Shown piece by piece: positions 36,820-49,955 of a DNA stretch of 64,000 nt. The stretch is from Pseudarthrobacter phenanthrenivorans Sphe3 (GTDB lineage: Bacteria > Actinomycetota > Actinomycetes > Actinomycetales > Micrococcaceae), in NCBI RefSeq assembly GCF_000189535.1, contig NC_015145.1, positions 3,844,001 to 3,908,000 on the forward strand, read 5' to 3'. Both the position numbers and the translations under genes were made by a program. Under the pieces are notes generated by a model. It was not told the DNA's origin. It made no database searches and saw only the letters and a program-made list of their open reading frames with translations. Numbering within the stretch: the first letter of the stretch is position 1; every line of letters begins with the position of its first letter.

Positions 36820-36825
36820 ACTGTA
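36820..36825 (-). promoter_or_regulatory. Candidate -10 element of amt
   Basis: TACAGT on the minus strand (36825-36820) fits TANNNT and would start transcription near 36813, giving a leader of about 110 nt. It stands about 45 bp downstream of the GlnR-like box, a usual place for an activator. No -35 is obvious, as expected for an activated promoter. Confidence 0.4.
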
Positions 36826-36845
36826 GGGCGGGCATTTTGGACTGG

Positions 36846-36872
36846 GTTTCCGGGGTGTTAAATGATGGTTTC
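36846..36872 (-). promoter_or_regulatory. GlnR-type nitrogen box upstream of amt
   Basis: Read on the minus strand the region is GAAAC-n6-TTAAC-n6-GAAAC (36872-36846), three of the four 5-bp sites of the actinobacterial GlnR consensus GTNAC-n6-GAAAC repeated twice, with exact 6-base spacing. A further GAAAC lies at 36893-36889, one base out of phase. Confidence 0.55.
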
Positions 36873-36893
36873 AGTCATCCACGCCCGAGTTTC

Positions 36894-37250
36894 AGCCGTC
36901 CCGCTGGAAGCAGGAGCAGGGAAAACCACGCGTGAAAGCAGGACCCGGAATGCATGGTTCGCATCTGACGCTTCTGGGCACCCCCTGTCACACGAAGCAC
37001 GTTTTTAGGGGCCTCGATGGACAGCGGCCCCGGGATCACGGCGGCCGGAGCGGCCGGGGAGGCCAAAAGCGTGCCCCGCGTGACGGCATGGGCGGCCCGG
37101 GGAGCAGCACCACCGCCCAGCGGATGCCGGCAGGCCTCCGGCCTGCGGCTAAGCTGAGGAAAAACCCGGCAGCACGGCATGTGCACGGCGCCGGTACAGC
37201 GAGGTACCCGGCTGGGGGGAACCTCGCCTCTGGCCGCGGGAGGAATACTA
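36894..37250. other. Intergenic stretch, no gene seen
   Basis: Apart from the promoter elements of amt at its left end, this region between the divergent amt and thu-regulator genes holds no supported coding sequence. It must contain the promoter of the LacI gene. A GGAGG RBS lies at 37239-37243. Confidence 0.5.
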
Positions 37251-38249
37251 ATGGCGCGAGCGACAGTGCAGGACGTCGCACGGACTGCTGGCGTCTCCGT
37301 GGGGACCGTCTCCCGCGTCCTCAACGGAAGTCCGGCCGTCAGTGAGTCGAGCAAGGCAAAGGTGGCCGCGGCCATCCGCCAGCTCAATTACCGGCCCCTC
37401 GCTTCCGCGCGCGATCTGCGCCGGGACCGCACCATGCGGATCCTTGCCCTGGCCAAGAACCTATACTCGCCGGTCATCAGCGAAGTCTTCCGGGGCGCCG
37501 GGGATGCTGCCGCCTTGTCCGGCTACGTCACCCTTATCGCCCCAACAGCCGGGGACCGGGAACGGGAACAGCAATTGGTGGACATGCTGCGAAACGGCTC
37601 GGTGGATGGGCTGATCATGTTTTCGCCAACAATGCCGGATGAAGACGTCGAGGAGATGGCGGAGCAGTTGTGCGTGGTCCAGGTCTGCGAGATCGCTGAC
37701 GCTGAGGCAGCATTCGGCGTATCCATCGACGACCGGCAGGCAGCCTTCGATATCACGAGGCACCTCATCAGGACCGGCGGTCAGCGGATGGCGATGATCG
37801 GCACCAGGGCAGCCCGGTCCGGCCGGCTCCGCGAGGAAGGCTTCCGCAGGGCTGTTGCCGAAGCCGGGCTGTCTCCCGATCACATGCTTTTCACGGACGG
37901 GGACTTTGATTTCCATGCCGGCCGGCGCCTGGCCAAGGAGCTCCTCGGCTTGAGCCCCCTGCCCGACGCCGTGTTCTGCGGCAGCGACACAGTGGCTGCA
38001 GGCTGCGTCCGTGAAATTACCGACGCCGGGTTGCGGGTTCCGGAGGACATTGCCGTGGCAGGGTTTGACGACTCCATCCAGGCGGAGATGTGCATTCCGG
38101 AGCTCACCACCATCAGACAGCCGGCCTACGCCATGGGGCAGGTGGCTTTCGAAGCACTCCTGGCACGGATGACCGAGCCGGAAGCGTACCGCCGCGGGCG
38201 GACCTTCCTCCCGCACGAACTGGTGGTCCGGGACTCCACCAACGGCTGA
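37251..38249 (+). CDS. LacI family regulator of the thu-like operon
   Basis: 332 aa. Helix-turn-helix ATVQDVARTAGVSVGTVSRVLNG at residues 4-26 and a sugar-binding core (PDAVFCGSDTVAAGC, VAGFDDS, LTTIRQP). Its recognition helix (VGTVSRVL) is the usual type for operators with CG centre, matching the TGGAATCGATTCCA sites just downstream. Start ATG 37251 has GGAGGA 7 bases upstream. It is the first gene before the transport operon and likely its repressor (thuR position). Confidence 0.92.
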   Translation: MARATVQDVARTAGVSVGTVSRVLNGSPAVSESSKAKVAAAIRQLNYRPLASARDLRRDRTMRILALAKNLYSPVISEVFRGAGDAAALSGYVTLIAPTAGDREREQQLVDMLRNGSVDGLIMFSPTMPDEDVEEMAEQLCVVQVCEIADAEAAFGVSIDDRQAAFDITRHLIRTGGQRMAMIGTRAARSGRLREEGFRRAVAEAGLSPDHMLFTDGDFDFHAGRRLAKELLGLSPLPDAVFCGSDTVAAGCVREITDAGLRVPEDIAVAGFDDSIQAEMCIPELTTIRQPAYAMGQVAFEALLARMTEPEAYRRGRTFLPHELVVRDSTNG

Positions 38250-38258
38250 GGCCAAGGG

Positions 38259-38350
38259 TTGACAGCCCAACGTGGCTCCTGTCACACTTCTTTGGAATCG
38301 ATTCCAAACGCAGCAGACGCCGCTTTTCCTCTGCTGTGGAATCGATTCCA
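38259..38350 (+). promoter_or_regulatory. thu-like operon promoter with two identical operators
   Basis: A perfect -35 TTGACA is at 38259-38264; a weak -10 (CACACT, 38283-38288) lies 18 bases later. The perfect 14-bp palindrome TGGAATCGATTCCA occurs at 38293-38306 and at 38337-38350, centres 44 bp apart, or about four helical turns. Such spacing suits a tetrameric LacI protein looping the DNA. Each also has flanking TT/AA. Confidence 0.8.
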
Positions 38351-38394
38351 AAACCAACCTCGAAAATGAAGCCAGCCAGGCAAAGGAGCCATTC

Positions 38395-39762
38395 GTGGAC
38401 TTGATTCGACCTTCCTCTCGGTTGCAGGAGGACACCACCGCCGTATCCCTGCCCAGCGCGTCCAAGACCGGAGCCAGCGGCGCGTCCGGGCGGCGCACAC
38501 GCATTACTGCTGCCGCAGCTGCGGCACTGGCTGCCGGCCTGCTGCTGACCGCCTGCGGTGGCGGCGCGGCCACCCCGGGTGCCGACCAGCCGGCTGCCGC
38601 CGATCCGTCGTCGGCGGCCAACGCAGCCGGCAACCTCAACGTGTGCGGCGGCAAGGACGCCTCCGGCATCTACAAGGGCACGGCAGAGGCCTTCACCAAG
38701 GCGAACGGCAAGGTCACAGCCAAATACACCGAAATCGGGGCCACCACCGATGAAGCCCGTACGCAGGCCGTGCAGCGGCTTGAGGGCAAGTCCACCGAGT
38801 GCGATATCTTCCTCACCGACGTCATCTGGACCTCGGAATTCGCCTCGCAGGGCTGGCTCCTGGACCAGACCAACCTCGTCGAGGCCAACAAGGACAGGCT
38901 CATTCCGTCCACCGTCGAGACCACCAAGTACGAGGACAAATACTGGGCCTCCCCGTTCTTCACGAACGCAGGGCTCATTTACTACCAGAAGGACAAGGTG
39001 GCCAAGCCGGAAACCTGGCAGCAGCTCTACAGTGAGGCAGCCGGTGCGCCGGGCAACAGCTTCGTCTACCAGGGCAAGCAGTACGAAGGCCTCACCGTGA
39101 ACTTCCTTGAAATGCTCTACAGCGCCGGCGGAGAGGTGCTGGACGAGAACGGCGAGGTCAAGATCGACTCCCCGGAGACCCGTGAAGTTCTCGACTTCAT
39201 GGTGCAGGGCCTCAAGGACGGCGCCGCGGACCGTGCGGTGCTGACTTACAACGAGGACCCGGCACGCCTGGCCTACGAGTCCGGCAATTTTGGATACCAG
39301 CGCAACTGGCCGCACGTCTACCGCCTCCTCAACGCCACCCCGCTGGCCGGGACGTTCGGCGTTGCCCCGCTTCCGGCCTGGGAAGGCGGCAAGGCCTCCG
39401 GCGTCCTGGGCGGCTGGAACCTGGCCATCTCGGCCCACTCGACAAACCAGGCCGGCGCTGTGGCCTTCATTGATTTCGCCACCACCCCGGACTGGCAGAA
39501 GCACGTAGCCATGGACTTCTCGCAGGCTCCCGTCAACGAGGCAGCCTACGCAGACCCCGAGGTCCTGGCGAAGATGCCGTTTGCCACCGAACTGCTCGCC
39601 TCTGTGAAGGGTGCCAAGCCGCGCCCGATCTCCCCGGTTTACCCGCAGATCTCGCAGGCGATCTACAAGAACGTGTACGCCGTGCTCTCCGGCACCGCCA
39701 CAACTGAAGACGCTGTGAAGACGATGGCCGAAGAGCTGAAGGCTGCAAAGGCGAGCTTCTGA
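38395..39762 (+). CDS. thuE: ABC sugar transporter substrate-binding lipoprotein
   Basis: 455 aa, SBP family 1. A long N-terminal lead (about 50 aa) precedes a hydrophobic helix and lipobox (LLTAC). The core has LTDVIWTSEFASQGWLLDQT, ASPFFTNAGLIYYQKD and ALPAWEGGKASGVLGGWNLAI-like segments of disaccharide receptors (the trehalose/maltose LpqY/ThuE group). GTG 38395 is set by AAGGAG; ATG further upstream would translate the operator. First gene of the uptake operon. Gene name by operon analogy. Confidence 0.85.
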   Translation: MDLIRPSSRLQEDTTAVSLPSASKTGASGASGRRTRITAAAAAALAAGLLLTACGGGAATPGADQPAAADPSSAANAAGNLNVCGGKDASGIYKGTAEAFTKANGKVTAKYTEIGATTDEARTQAVQRLEGKSTECDIFLTDVIWTSEFASQGWLLDQTNLVEANKDRLIPSTVETTKYEDKYWASPFFTNAGLIYYQKDKVAKPETWQQLYSEAAGAPGNSFVYQGKQYEGLTVNFLEMLYSAGGEVLDENGEVKIDSPETREVLDFMVQGLKDGAADRAVLTYNEDPARLAYESGNFGYQRNWPHVYRLLNATPLAGTFGVAPLPAWEGGKASGVLGGWNLAISAHSTNQAGAVAFIDFATTPDWQKHVAMDFSQAPVNEAAYADPEVLAKMPFATELLASVKGAKPRPISPVYPQISQAIYKNVYAVLSGTATTEDAVKTMAEELKAAKASF

Positions 39763-39764
39763 CC

Positions 39765-40724
39765 ATGGCCACCAAGTCCCTTTCCCCCGGTAACGGGAAC
39801 AGTCACGGGGTGGTCACCCGCGGCGTGAGCGGCCGCGACCGGGCGGAGCGGCGGCTCGCATTCCGGATGACCGCCCCGTCCCTGGTCCTGATGGCCCTGG
39901 TGGCGGCGGTCCCCATTGGTTACGCGCTCTGGCTGTCGCTGAACCAGTACAGCGTCCGCACCGCAGGCCTGTCCCGGTTTGTGGGCCTGGAAAACTACAT
40001 CAGCGCCCTCAGCGGCCCCCAATGGTGGGCTGCGTTCGGCCAGACCTTCCTCTTCGCCGGACTCTCGGTCTCGCTGGAACTGGTCCTTGGGACGGCCATG
40101 GCCTTGCTGCTGAACCTGGCCTTCCGGGGCCGTGCACTGCTGCGCACCGTTGTGCTGCTGCCTTACGCGGTGGTGACGGTGGTCAGCGCCATCACGTGGG
40201 AAACGATGTTCCAGCCCAACCTGGGACTCGTCACGAACGTCCTTTCGATGCTGGGTCTGCCTGGCGGGGATGTGGTGTGGCTCGGCGAACATGGCTACGC
40301 CATGGCGGTGATCATCCTGGCCGACGTCTGGAAGACAACGCCGTTCGCTGCGCTGATCATCCTTGCCGGCCTTCAAGTCATCTCCGCCGAGACCTACGAG
40401 GCAGCAGAACTTGACGGGGCCAGCAAGTGGCAGACCTTCACCCACATCACCCTGCCACTGCTGCGTCCGGCGATTGTGCTCGCGGCGATCTTCCGCACCA
40501 TGGACGCCCTGCGCGTCTTCGACCTTCCCTTCGTGCTGACCCGCGGCGCCAACGGCACCGAGTCCATGTCAATGCTGGCCTACACCCAGCTGCGCGAAAA
40601 CCGCCTGGTGGGCGAGGGATCGGCCCTGTCCATCCTGACCTTCCTCACCGTCATGGCAGTTTCGGTGGTCTACATCCGCTTCGCGGGCGGCAACATCCGC
40701 GAAGTGGCCAAGGAGGAACAATGA
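39765..40724 (+). CDS. thuF: ABC sugar transporter permease (MalF-like)
   Basis: 319 aa, six or more membrane helices, EAA loop ETYEAAELDGASKWQTFTHITLPLLRP near residue 210. It begins 2 bases after the receptor stop and its TGA overlaps the next permease start (ATGA), so it forms a heterodimeric pore with that protein. No ATP-binding protein is encoded nearby. Confidence 0.9.
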   Translation: MATKSLSPGNGNSHGVVTRGVSGRDRAERRLAFRMTAPSLVLMALVAAVPIGYALWLSLNQYSVRTAGLSRFVGLENYISALSGPQWWAAFGQTFLFAGLSVSLELVLGTAMALLLNLAFRGRALLRTVVLLPYAVVTVVSAITWETMFQPNLGLVTNVLSMLGLPGGDVVWLGEHGYAMAVIILADVWKTTPFAALIILAGLQVISAETYEAAELDGASKWQTFTHITLPLLRPAIVLAAIFRTMDALRVFDLPFVLTRGANGTESMSMLAYTQLRENRLVGEGSALSILTFLTVMAVSVVYIRFAGGNIREVAKEEQ

Positions 40725-41620
40725 GCACCCTGACAGCACAGCGGGCGACGGCGGCACCGGCCACCGAGCGCAAGGCACCGAAACGGCGGCTCCGGGGCCA
40801 GGCAAAACTGCACCCTGTTATCTGGGTCTTTGTGGTGGCCGTGATGGGCTTCTCGCTCATACCGTTCTACTGGCTGGTCAACACTTCGCTGAAGACCGGC
40901 CCCAGCCTGTCCAAGGGGGAACTCTTCCCGAGCCAGCCCACCTTGGAGAACTATCTGGCGGTGTTCCAGAACCCCGAGTTCCTCCTGGCCCTGCGCAACT
41001 CGGTGATTATCGCCGTCGTCACCACTACGGTGGCGCTGGTGTTCGCGTCCTTCGCCGCCTACGCCCTGGCCAGGCTCAAGATGCGCCGCAAGGCCATGAT
41101 CCTGACCCTGATCCTCTCGGTCACCACGTTCCCGGCCATCGCCATCGCGGCCCCGATCTTCTCCATCTGGCGGGAGATCGGGCTCTATGACACGCTGCTG
41201 GGCCTCATCATCCCGAAGCTGACCTTCGCGCTGCCGCTGGCCATCTACACCTTGACGTCCTTCTTCAGGGAAATCCCGCGCGAGCTTGAGGAATCGGCGT
41301 ACATTGACGGGGCCACGCCCTTCATGGCCTTTCGAAAGGTCATTCTGCCGCTGGCTGTCCCGGGCCTGGCAACCACCGCGATCCTCGTGTTCATCTCGGT
41401 GTGGAATGAATTCCTGCTGGCCGTCACGCTGACCACCTCGCCGGAGTCCCGTCCCGTTCCGGTGGCAATCGCGTTCTTCAGCGGTACCAGCGAGTTCGAC
41501 CAGCCGCTGGGCACCATCAGCGCAGCGTCGGTGATCATCACCGTCCCGCTGGTCATCCTTGTGCTCCTTTGCCAAAGGCGTATCGTGTCCGGCATGACTG
41601 CCGGTGCCGTAAAAGGCTAG
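40721..41620 (+). CDS. thuG: ABC sugar transporter permease (MalG-like)
   Basis: 299 aa with six helices and EAA loop ELEESAYIDGATPFMAFRKVILPLAVPG. Start ATG 40721 has GGAGGA 4 bases upstream and overlaps the previous stop. It is the second half of the import pore. Confidence 0.9.
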   Translation: MSTLTAQRATAAPATERKAPKRRLRGQAKLHPVIWVFVVAVMGFSLIPFYWLVNTSLKTGPSLSKGELFPSQPTLENYLAVFQNPEFLLALRNSVIIAVVTTTVALVFASFAAYALARLKMRRKAMILTLILSVTTFPAIAIAAPIFSIWREIGLYDTLLGLIIPKLTFALPLAIYTLTSFFREIPRELEESAYIDGATPFMAFRKVILPLAVPGLATTAILVFISVWNEFLLAVTLTTSPESRPVPVAIAFFSGTSEFDQPLGTISAASVIITVPLVILVLLCQRRIVSGMTAGAVKG

Positions 41621-41668
41621 AAAACCCAACCCAAGTACCAGTAACACCACACAAGATAAGGAAAATCC

Positions 41669-42802
41669 GTGAGCCACGAGCAGTCCCCAGGACAGCATGC
41701 CGCTTCCCGCGAAGAACCGCGATCCGAGGAACTGAGGGTGGGCGTGGTCGGCATCGGCTGGGCCGGCCAGCAGCACCTGATGGCCTACCACGCCCTGGAC
41801 GGCGTACGAATCGTTTCGCTGGCCGGAATGGAGCAGGAACTCCGCGACTCCCTGCAGGCCGAATATTCCATTCCCAACGCCTTCGCTGACTGGGAAGAGA
41901 TGCTGGACCACGGCGGCCTGGACGCCATTAGCGTGGCGGTACCCACGTTCCTCCACGCACCCATCACCATCGCTGCACTGGAACGCGGAATCCATGTGCT
42001 GAGCGAGAAGCCCATCGCGCGCAACGCCGTCGAAGGCCAGGCCATGGTGGATGCGGCCCGCAAGGCGGGGCGCGTCCTGGACGTCGCGTTCAACCACCGC
42101 CGCCGCGGCGATATCCAGGCGCTAAAGAGCGTCATTGACGACGGCGGACTGGGCCGGCCGTACTACGCCAAGGCATCCTGGCTCCGTCGCTCCGGCATCC
42201 CCACCCTGGGCAGCTGGTTCACCAACCCGGAACTCGCCGGCGGCGGACCGCTGGCCGATATCGGCGTCCACGCGCTGGATTATGCCCTGCACCTGCTGGG
42301 CGAGCCAAAGGTCGTGGCCGTCTCCGCTGCCACCCATTCGGAGCTGGGCCCGCAGGGGAGGGGCGGCGGAAGCCGTTACTCGGCGCAGGCCACCAGCCAC
42401 GCGTTCGAGGTGGAGGACTTCGCCTCCGCGTTCCTACGCTTGGAAGGCGGCGGAACCCTGCTGATCGAGGCGAGCTGGGCCACCTACCGCGAGACGGACG
42501 ATCTGCTGGACTTCACCATTTACGGAACCGACGGCGGAGCCGAACTCAAGGTGCAGGGCGCGCCCTTCCCGCCCGTCGGCCAGCTCAGGGTGTTCACGGA
42601 CAAGGACGGCGAATCCGCGGATTACGTTCCGCCGGTGCTGCCGGGCCGCGCCCACGATGCAGTAGTGGAAGACTTCGTCACGGCAGTCCGGGGCGGCGAG
42701 GCAGTCTGGGGGCAGCATGACGGGTCCCTGGCGCTCTACCGGGCACAGATCATCGACGCGTGCTACCAGTCAGCGCTGGAGCAGAGGGAGGTTCGGCTCT
42801 AA
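41669..42802 (+). CDS. thuB: Gfo/Idh/MocA dehydrogenase, ThuB-like
   Basis: 377 aa. [16 protein letters not shown] at the N-terminus is the NAD-binding motif, [20 protein letters not shown] is the EKP region, and [21 protein letters not shown] the catalytic domain. In rhizobial thu operons ThuB and ThuA act on trehalose and related disaccharides to form 3-keto derivatives. GTG 41669 with AAGGAAAA upstream. The stop overlaps the ThuA start (TAATG). Gene name by operon analogy. Confidence 0.85.
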   Translation: MSHEQSPGQHAASREEPRSEELRVGVVGIGWAGQQHLMAYHALDGVRIVSLAGMEQELRDSLQAEYSIPNAFADWEEMLDHGGLDAISVAVPTFLHAPITIAALERGIHVLSEKPIARNAVEGQAMVDAARKAGRVLDVAFNHRRRGDIQALKSVIDDGGLGRPYYAKASWLRRSGIPTLGSWFTNPELAGGGPLADIGVHALDYALHLLGEPKVVAVSAATHSELGPQGRGGGSRYSAQATSHAFEVEDFASAFLRLEGGGTLLIEASWATYRETDDLLDFTIYGTDGGAELKVQGAPFPPVGQLRVFTDKDGESADYVPPVLPGRAHDAVVEDFVTAVRGGEAVWGQHDGSLALYRAQIIDACYQSALEQREVRL

Positions 42803-43551
42803 TGAACGGCAAACTGAGAATCCGGGTCTGGAACGAGGGTGTCCACGAGGCCATCAACGAGCCGTCCCACATTGGCGAGATCTACCCGGAGGGCATCCAC
42901 GGCGCCATCGCCGCGGGGCTCCGCTCCTACTACCCCGAGGCGGAAATCACGACGGCGGTCCTGGCCACCGACGATGAGCACGGCCTCGACGAGGAGGTGC
43001 TCGCAGAGACAGATGTCCTGTTGTGGTGGGGACACATGGCCCACCACGAGGTGAGTGACGCCGTCGTCGAACGCGTCCACCGGCACGTCCTGGGCGGGAT
43101 GGGGCTGATCGTGCTCCACTCAGGGCACTTCGCCAAGGTGTTCACCAAGCTGCTGGGCACCACCTGCTCGCTTGCGTGGCGGAACGACGGCGAGCGCGAA
43201 CTCGTGTGGACCGTGAAGCCCTCGCACCCCATCGCCGAAGGCGTGGACAGCCCCATCGTCATCCCCGAGCAGGAGATGTACGGCGAGCTCTTCGACATCC
43301 CGGACCCGGACGACCTGATCTTCATCAGCTCCTTCGCCGGCGGCGAGGTGTTCCGTTCCGGTGTCACGTTCACGCGCGGCAAGGGCCGGATCTTCTACTT
43401 CAGCCCCGGCGACCAGGAATACCCCGTGTACCACCACCCGCAGATCCAGCGGGTCCTGGCCAACGGCGTGAAGTGGGCTGCCCAGCCCGAACTGCGCCGC
43501 GCTGTCCCGGAGGTCACCAACCCGTCGCGGAACTGGTTCGAGGAAGCCTAG
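42802..43551 (+). CDS. thuA: ThuA-domain protein (trehalose utilisation)
   Basis: 249 aa with the ThuA fold, a glutamine amidotransferase-like Rossmann protein. Visible: [38 protein letters not shown], and the C-terminal [19 protein letters not shown] with conserved HxxP/G and histidines. It likely acts with the preceding dehydrogenase on a disaccharide. It starts in the one-base overlap with thuB. Confidence 0.88.
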   Translation: MNGKLRIRVWNEGVHEAINEPSHIGEIYPEGIHGAIAAGLRSYYPEAEITTAVLATDDEHGLDEEVLAETDVLLWWGHMAHHEVSDAVVERVHRHVLGGMGLIVLHSGHFAKVFTKLLGTTCSLAWRNDGERELVWTVKPSHPIAEGVDSPIVIPEQEMYGELFDIPDPDDLIFISSFAGGEVFRSGVTFTRGKGRIFYFSPGDQEYPVYHHPQIQRVLANGVKWAAQPELRRAVPEVTNPSRNWFEEA

Positions 43552-43629
43552 CTGCAGTTCCCTCCCGCCCTTGAAGTTGCTGCGGATTTCCCCATAGCCG
43601 GTGCGGAGCCAAGGGAGTACAACTGAGAG

Positions 43630-46741
<3,112 letters not shown>

Positions 46742-46779
46742 TCAACCTAACCGATTGCGACTGGGCACTGTTAGGCCAA

Positions 46780-46810
46780 CACAATACCCTGCCCTAATGT
46801 TCGTATTGTG
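46780..46810. promoter_or_regulatory. Inverted repeat between gdhA and the UreI/AmiS gene
   Basis: CACAATAC (46780-46787) and GTATTGTG (46803-46810) are exact complements with a 15-base spacer, so the centres are 23 bp apart. It lies between two divergent nitrogen-related genes and looks like a regulator site. No GlnR or AmtR consensus fits it. Confidence 0.5.
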
Positions 46811-46872
46811 ACAGCAAGATTCCACTGCATGAGAAATCCATGCCACGAATTCCGATTCCCGAGGGTTCGCTG

Positions 46873-47514
46873 ATGGCATACATCTGCCTCCTGCTCTCCG
46901 GTGCCGCGCTCCTGGTGAACGGCCTGGCCGCGCTGGGGCACGTGCCTCGCCGTGACGCAGCTGTCCTGGGCGTGACGGTGGGGGCCGCCCAACTGGTGCT
47001 CGGCGTCGTCCTCCTGTCCCTGGACAATTCCGCCGGGACGCCGTTGACCGCAGCCGGCATCTTCCTGTTCGGCCTCACGTATGCCTACGCAGGCCTGGAC
47101 GCCCTCCTGGGCCTCGGCTCCAAGGGCCTGGGCTGGTTTAGCGGCATGGTTGCCGTTGTTGCCGTGCTGCTGGCCGCCGCCTGGCTTCTTCCGGATCCCC
47201 TGCTCGCTGTCCTCTGGCTGGGATGGGCGGTTCTCTGGGGCCAGATGTTCGCTTCCATGGCCTTGGGACTGGGCCGGCTTGACCGGTTCACCGGCTGGTC
47301 GCTGGTCCTGGCCAGCCAAACCACGGCAACCGTCCCCGCTTTCCTGGGGCTCGCCGGGCTCTGGCCGCGGGGTCCCGAGGCGGCAGGGACGGCCGCGGCC
47401 GTCCTCGGAGTCCTTTTTGTGGCTGCGCTTGTGCTTTCCCGGCGCGGAACAGCGGCTATTCCCCCGCAGGCGTTGACCGAAGGAGCCGCGCCACAACGGA
47501 CACCCGTTGAATAG
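46873..47514 (+). CDS. AmiS/UreI family membrane channel
   Basis: 213 aa, six to seven membrane helices. N-terminal [21 protein letters not shown] and the central [26 protein letters not shown] match AmiS/UreI, which conducts urea or short amides across the membrane. ATG 46873 with GAGGG upstream is preferred; ATG 46840 would add 11 residues. It faces gdhA across a palindrome. No urease or amidase gene is seen in this window. Confidence 0.85.
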   Translation: MAYICLLLSGAALLVNGLAALGHVPRRDAAVLGVTVGAAQLVLGVVLLSLDNSAGTPLTAAGIFLFGLTYAYAGLDALLGLGSKGLGWFSGMVAVVAVLLAAAWLLPDPLLAVLWLGWAVLWGQMFASMALGLGRLDRFTGWSLVLASQTTATVPAFLGLAGLWPRGPEAAGTAAAVLGVLFVAALVLSRRGTAAIPPQALTEGAAPQRTPVE

Positions 47515-47551
47515 TCCCTCTACCGGGGTACGGTGAAGAGTGCGCGAGGTG

Positions 47552-47568
47552 TCCGGGCATTGCCCGGA
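47552..47568 (+). promoter_or_regulatory. Small perfect hairpin before the TreS-like gene
   Basis: TCCGGGCA and TGCCCGGA pair exactly around a single T, 30 bases before the start codon. It lies in the probable leader of the GH13 gene and could affect translation or be an operator. Evidence is only the symmetry. Confidence 0.35.
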
Positions 47569-47597
47569 TCACGGAAGCAACCTTCGGAGAGGAACAG

Positions 47598-49895
47598 ATG
47601 AGCGAATCGATGACGGGCCAGGGAATCCCTGGACCCGATGCCCTGGCCGGCGAAGACCAGCACGGAGAGCCAACCGCCCTTGGCTCGGCAGTGGATCCGG
47701 ACCTCAACTACGACGAGCAGTTTTATCCGGCCCGTCCCAAAGCCCTGAGGCCGGTGGCCCGCAGGCGCCAGTACCTGGCCACCAGGCCATCGTTTGAGTT
47801 CGACGGCCGCAACGCCGCCTATGTTGAATGGCTGCGGAACCAGGCCATGCTCGGCGATGCCAATGTCCTGGCCCGGCAACTCTCCGGCCAGGCCAGCATG
47901 TGGCAGAACGCCTATGCGCATCCCAACCCGCGGGCCGCCGTCGAAAAGGCCCCGGTCTGGTTCACCGCCTACCCGCTCTCCTTCATCACCAAACCCGGCG
48001 AGTCCTTCCTCGCCGCCCTGGGCGACAAGGACATGTGGGACGCCTTCCGGGAGATCGGGATCCGGGCTATCCATACCGGGCCGGTGAAGCTGGCAGGCGG
48101 TATCAGCGGCTGGTCCCAGACCCCCAGCGTCGATGGCCACTTCGACAGGATCAGCATGGCCATCGATCCCGTTTTCGGCGACGAGGATGAGTTCCGCCGG
48201 ATGTGCGAGGTGGCGGCCGACCACGGCGGAACGATCATTGACGATATCGTGCCCGGCCATACGGGCAAGGGTGCCGACTTCCGCCTGGCCGAGATGAACT
48301 TCCGGGACTACCCGGGGATCTACCACATGGTGGATATCCCCGAGGAGGACTGGCACCTACTGCCCGATGTCCCGGAGGGGCAGGATTCGGTGAACCTGAG
48401 CCCTGAATCCGAGCAGTCGCTGCAGAAGGCCGGATACATCATTGGCCGGCTGCAGCGGGTGATTTTCTATGAACCCGGCGTCAAGGAAACCAACTGGAGC
48501 GCAACCCGGCCGGTGATCGACACCACGGGAAAGACCCGCCGCTGGGTTTACCTCCACTACTTCAAGGCGGGCCAGCCGTCCATCAACTGGCTGGATCCCA
48601 CCTTCGCGGGGATGCGGCTGGTGGTGGGAGACGCCCTGCACTCGCTGGTTGACCTCGGCACCGGGGCGCTCCGGCTCGATGCCAACGGCTTCCTGGGCGT
48701 GGAAAAGAGCGCTGAAGAGCAGCCGGGATGGTCGGAAGGGCATCCCCTGTCCCAGGCCGCAAACCAGCTCATCGGCTCCATGATCCGCAAGGTGGGTGGT
48801 TTCTCCTTCCAGGAGCTCAACCTGACCATTGACGACATCAAGGCAACCTCGGAATCCGGCCCTGATCTCTCCTACGACTTCATTACCCGGCCCGCCTACC
48901 ACTACGCACTGGTGACCGCCGATACCGAGTTCCTCCGGTTGACGCTCCGCCTGTCCATGGAGATCGGCGTGGACCAGGCGTCCCTGGTCCACGCGCTGCA
49001 GAACCACGACGAACTGACGTACGAGCTGATGCACTTCGCCGCCGGGCACCGGGACGAGATCTTTGAACTGAACGGGCAGGAACTGACGGGCGCCCAGTTG
49101 GCGGAACAGGTCCAGCAGACCATGCGGGAACGGCTCACTGGCCCGAACGCCCCCTACAACTCCGTCTTCACCACCAACGGCATCGCCTGCACGTCGGTCA
49201 GTTTCATCATGGCGGCGCTCGGAATCCAGGATCCTGCGGACATCACTCCCGAGCAGGAAGCCCAGGTGCTCGATGTCCACATCCTCCTGTCCATGTACAA
49301 CGCCCTGCAGCCCGGCGTCTTCGCCTTGTCCGGCTGGGACCTGGCCGGCATAACCGTCCTGGACCGCAGCAGTGTGGAGGAACTTATCGCCCAGGGCGAT
49401 ACCCGGTGGATCAACCGCGGGGCGCACGACATCATGGGCATCAGCCCCGAGGCAACAACGTCATCGTCCGGAATGCCCAGGGCCCGCAGCCTGTACGGCC
49501 CGCTTCCCGAGCAGCTGAAGAACCCCCGCTCGTTCGCCCGGCGGATCCAGCAGATCCTGGCTGTGCGCGAAGAGAACGGGATTGCCACGGGCAAGCTGCT
49601 CGACGTCCCGGACGTCTCCCACCGCGGGCTGCTGGTCCTGGTCATCGAACTCGGCGACGGGGCACTGGCAGTGACGGTGCTGAACTTCTCCGGCCAGGAC
49701 ATCTCAGGCAGCATCCAGTCCGCGCACCTGCCGCCAGGCTCCAGTGTGGCTGATCTCTTCAGCGGGGAACCGGTGGGTCACGTTGACGACCTGCACAGCT
49801 TCTTCCTGGACCTGCCCGCGTACCAGGGCACCACGCTTCTCCTGACGCCGCAAAATGACGACGACGACGAGGGGCAAGGCAGCGCTGGCGTGTGA
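47598..49895 (+). CDS. GH13 trehalose synthase-like protein
   Basis: 765 aa, cytoplasmic. The GH13 catalytic residues are present in an unusual context: nucleophile D361 ([10 protein letters not shown]), acid/base E406 (FQELNL) and D471 (QNHDEL). The N-terminus and the regions around the active site differ from the common TreS and fit the subfamily known from Arthrobacter, GH13_33, which interconverts maltose and trehalose (family assignment from memory, not computed). It may be a maltose/trehalose enzyme or a close relative. RBS GGAGAGGAA; followed by another GH13 gene 61 bp later on the same strand. Confidence 0.75.
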   Translation: MSESMTGQGIPGPDALAGEDQHGEPTALGSAVDPDLNYDEQFYPARPKALRPVARRRQYLATRPSFEFDGRNAAYVEWLRNQAMLGDANVLARQLSGQASMWQNAYAHPNPRAAVEKAPVWFTAYPLSFITKPGESFLAALGDKDMWDAFREIGIRAIHTGPVKLAGGISGWSQTPSVDGHFDRISMAIDPVFGDEDEFRRMCEVAADHGGTIIDDIVPGHTGKGADFRLAEMNFRDYPGIYHMVDIPEEDWHLLPDVPEGQDSVNLSPESEQSLQKAGYIIGRLQRVIFYEPGVKETNWSATRPVIDTTGKTRRWVYLHYFKAGQPSINWLDPTFAGMRLVVGDALHSLVDLGTGALRLDANGFLGVEKSAEEQPGWSEGHPLSQAANQLIGSMIRKVGGFSFQELNLTIDDIKATSESGPDLSYDFITRPAYHYALVTADTEFLRLTLRLSMEIGVDQASLVHALQNHDELTYELMHFAAGHRDEIFELNGQELTGAQLAEQVQQTMRERLTGPNAPYNSVFTTNGIACTSVSFIMAALGIQDPADITPEQEAQVLDVHILLSMYNALQPGVFALSGWDLAGITVLDRSSVEELIAQGDTRWINRGAHDIMGISPEATTSSSGMPRARSLYGPLPEQLKNPRSFARRIQQILAVREENGIATGKLLDVPDVSHRGLLVLVIELGDGALAVTVLNFSGQDISGSIQSAHLPPGSSVADLFSGEPVGHVDDLHSFFLDLPAYQGTTLLLTPQNDDDDEGQGSAGV

Positions 49896-49955
49896 CGTGG
49901 CATACTTCCATAGCAACCGTGCCGCCGGAAGTCCCGGCGGACGTGGGAAGGGGCT

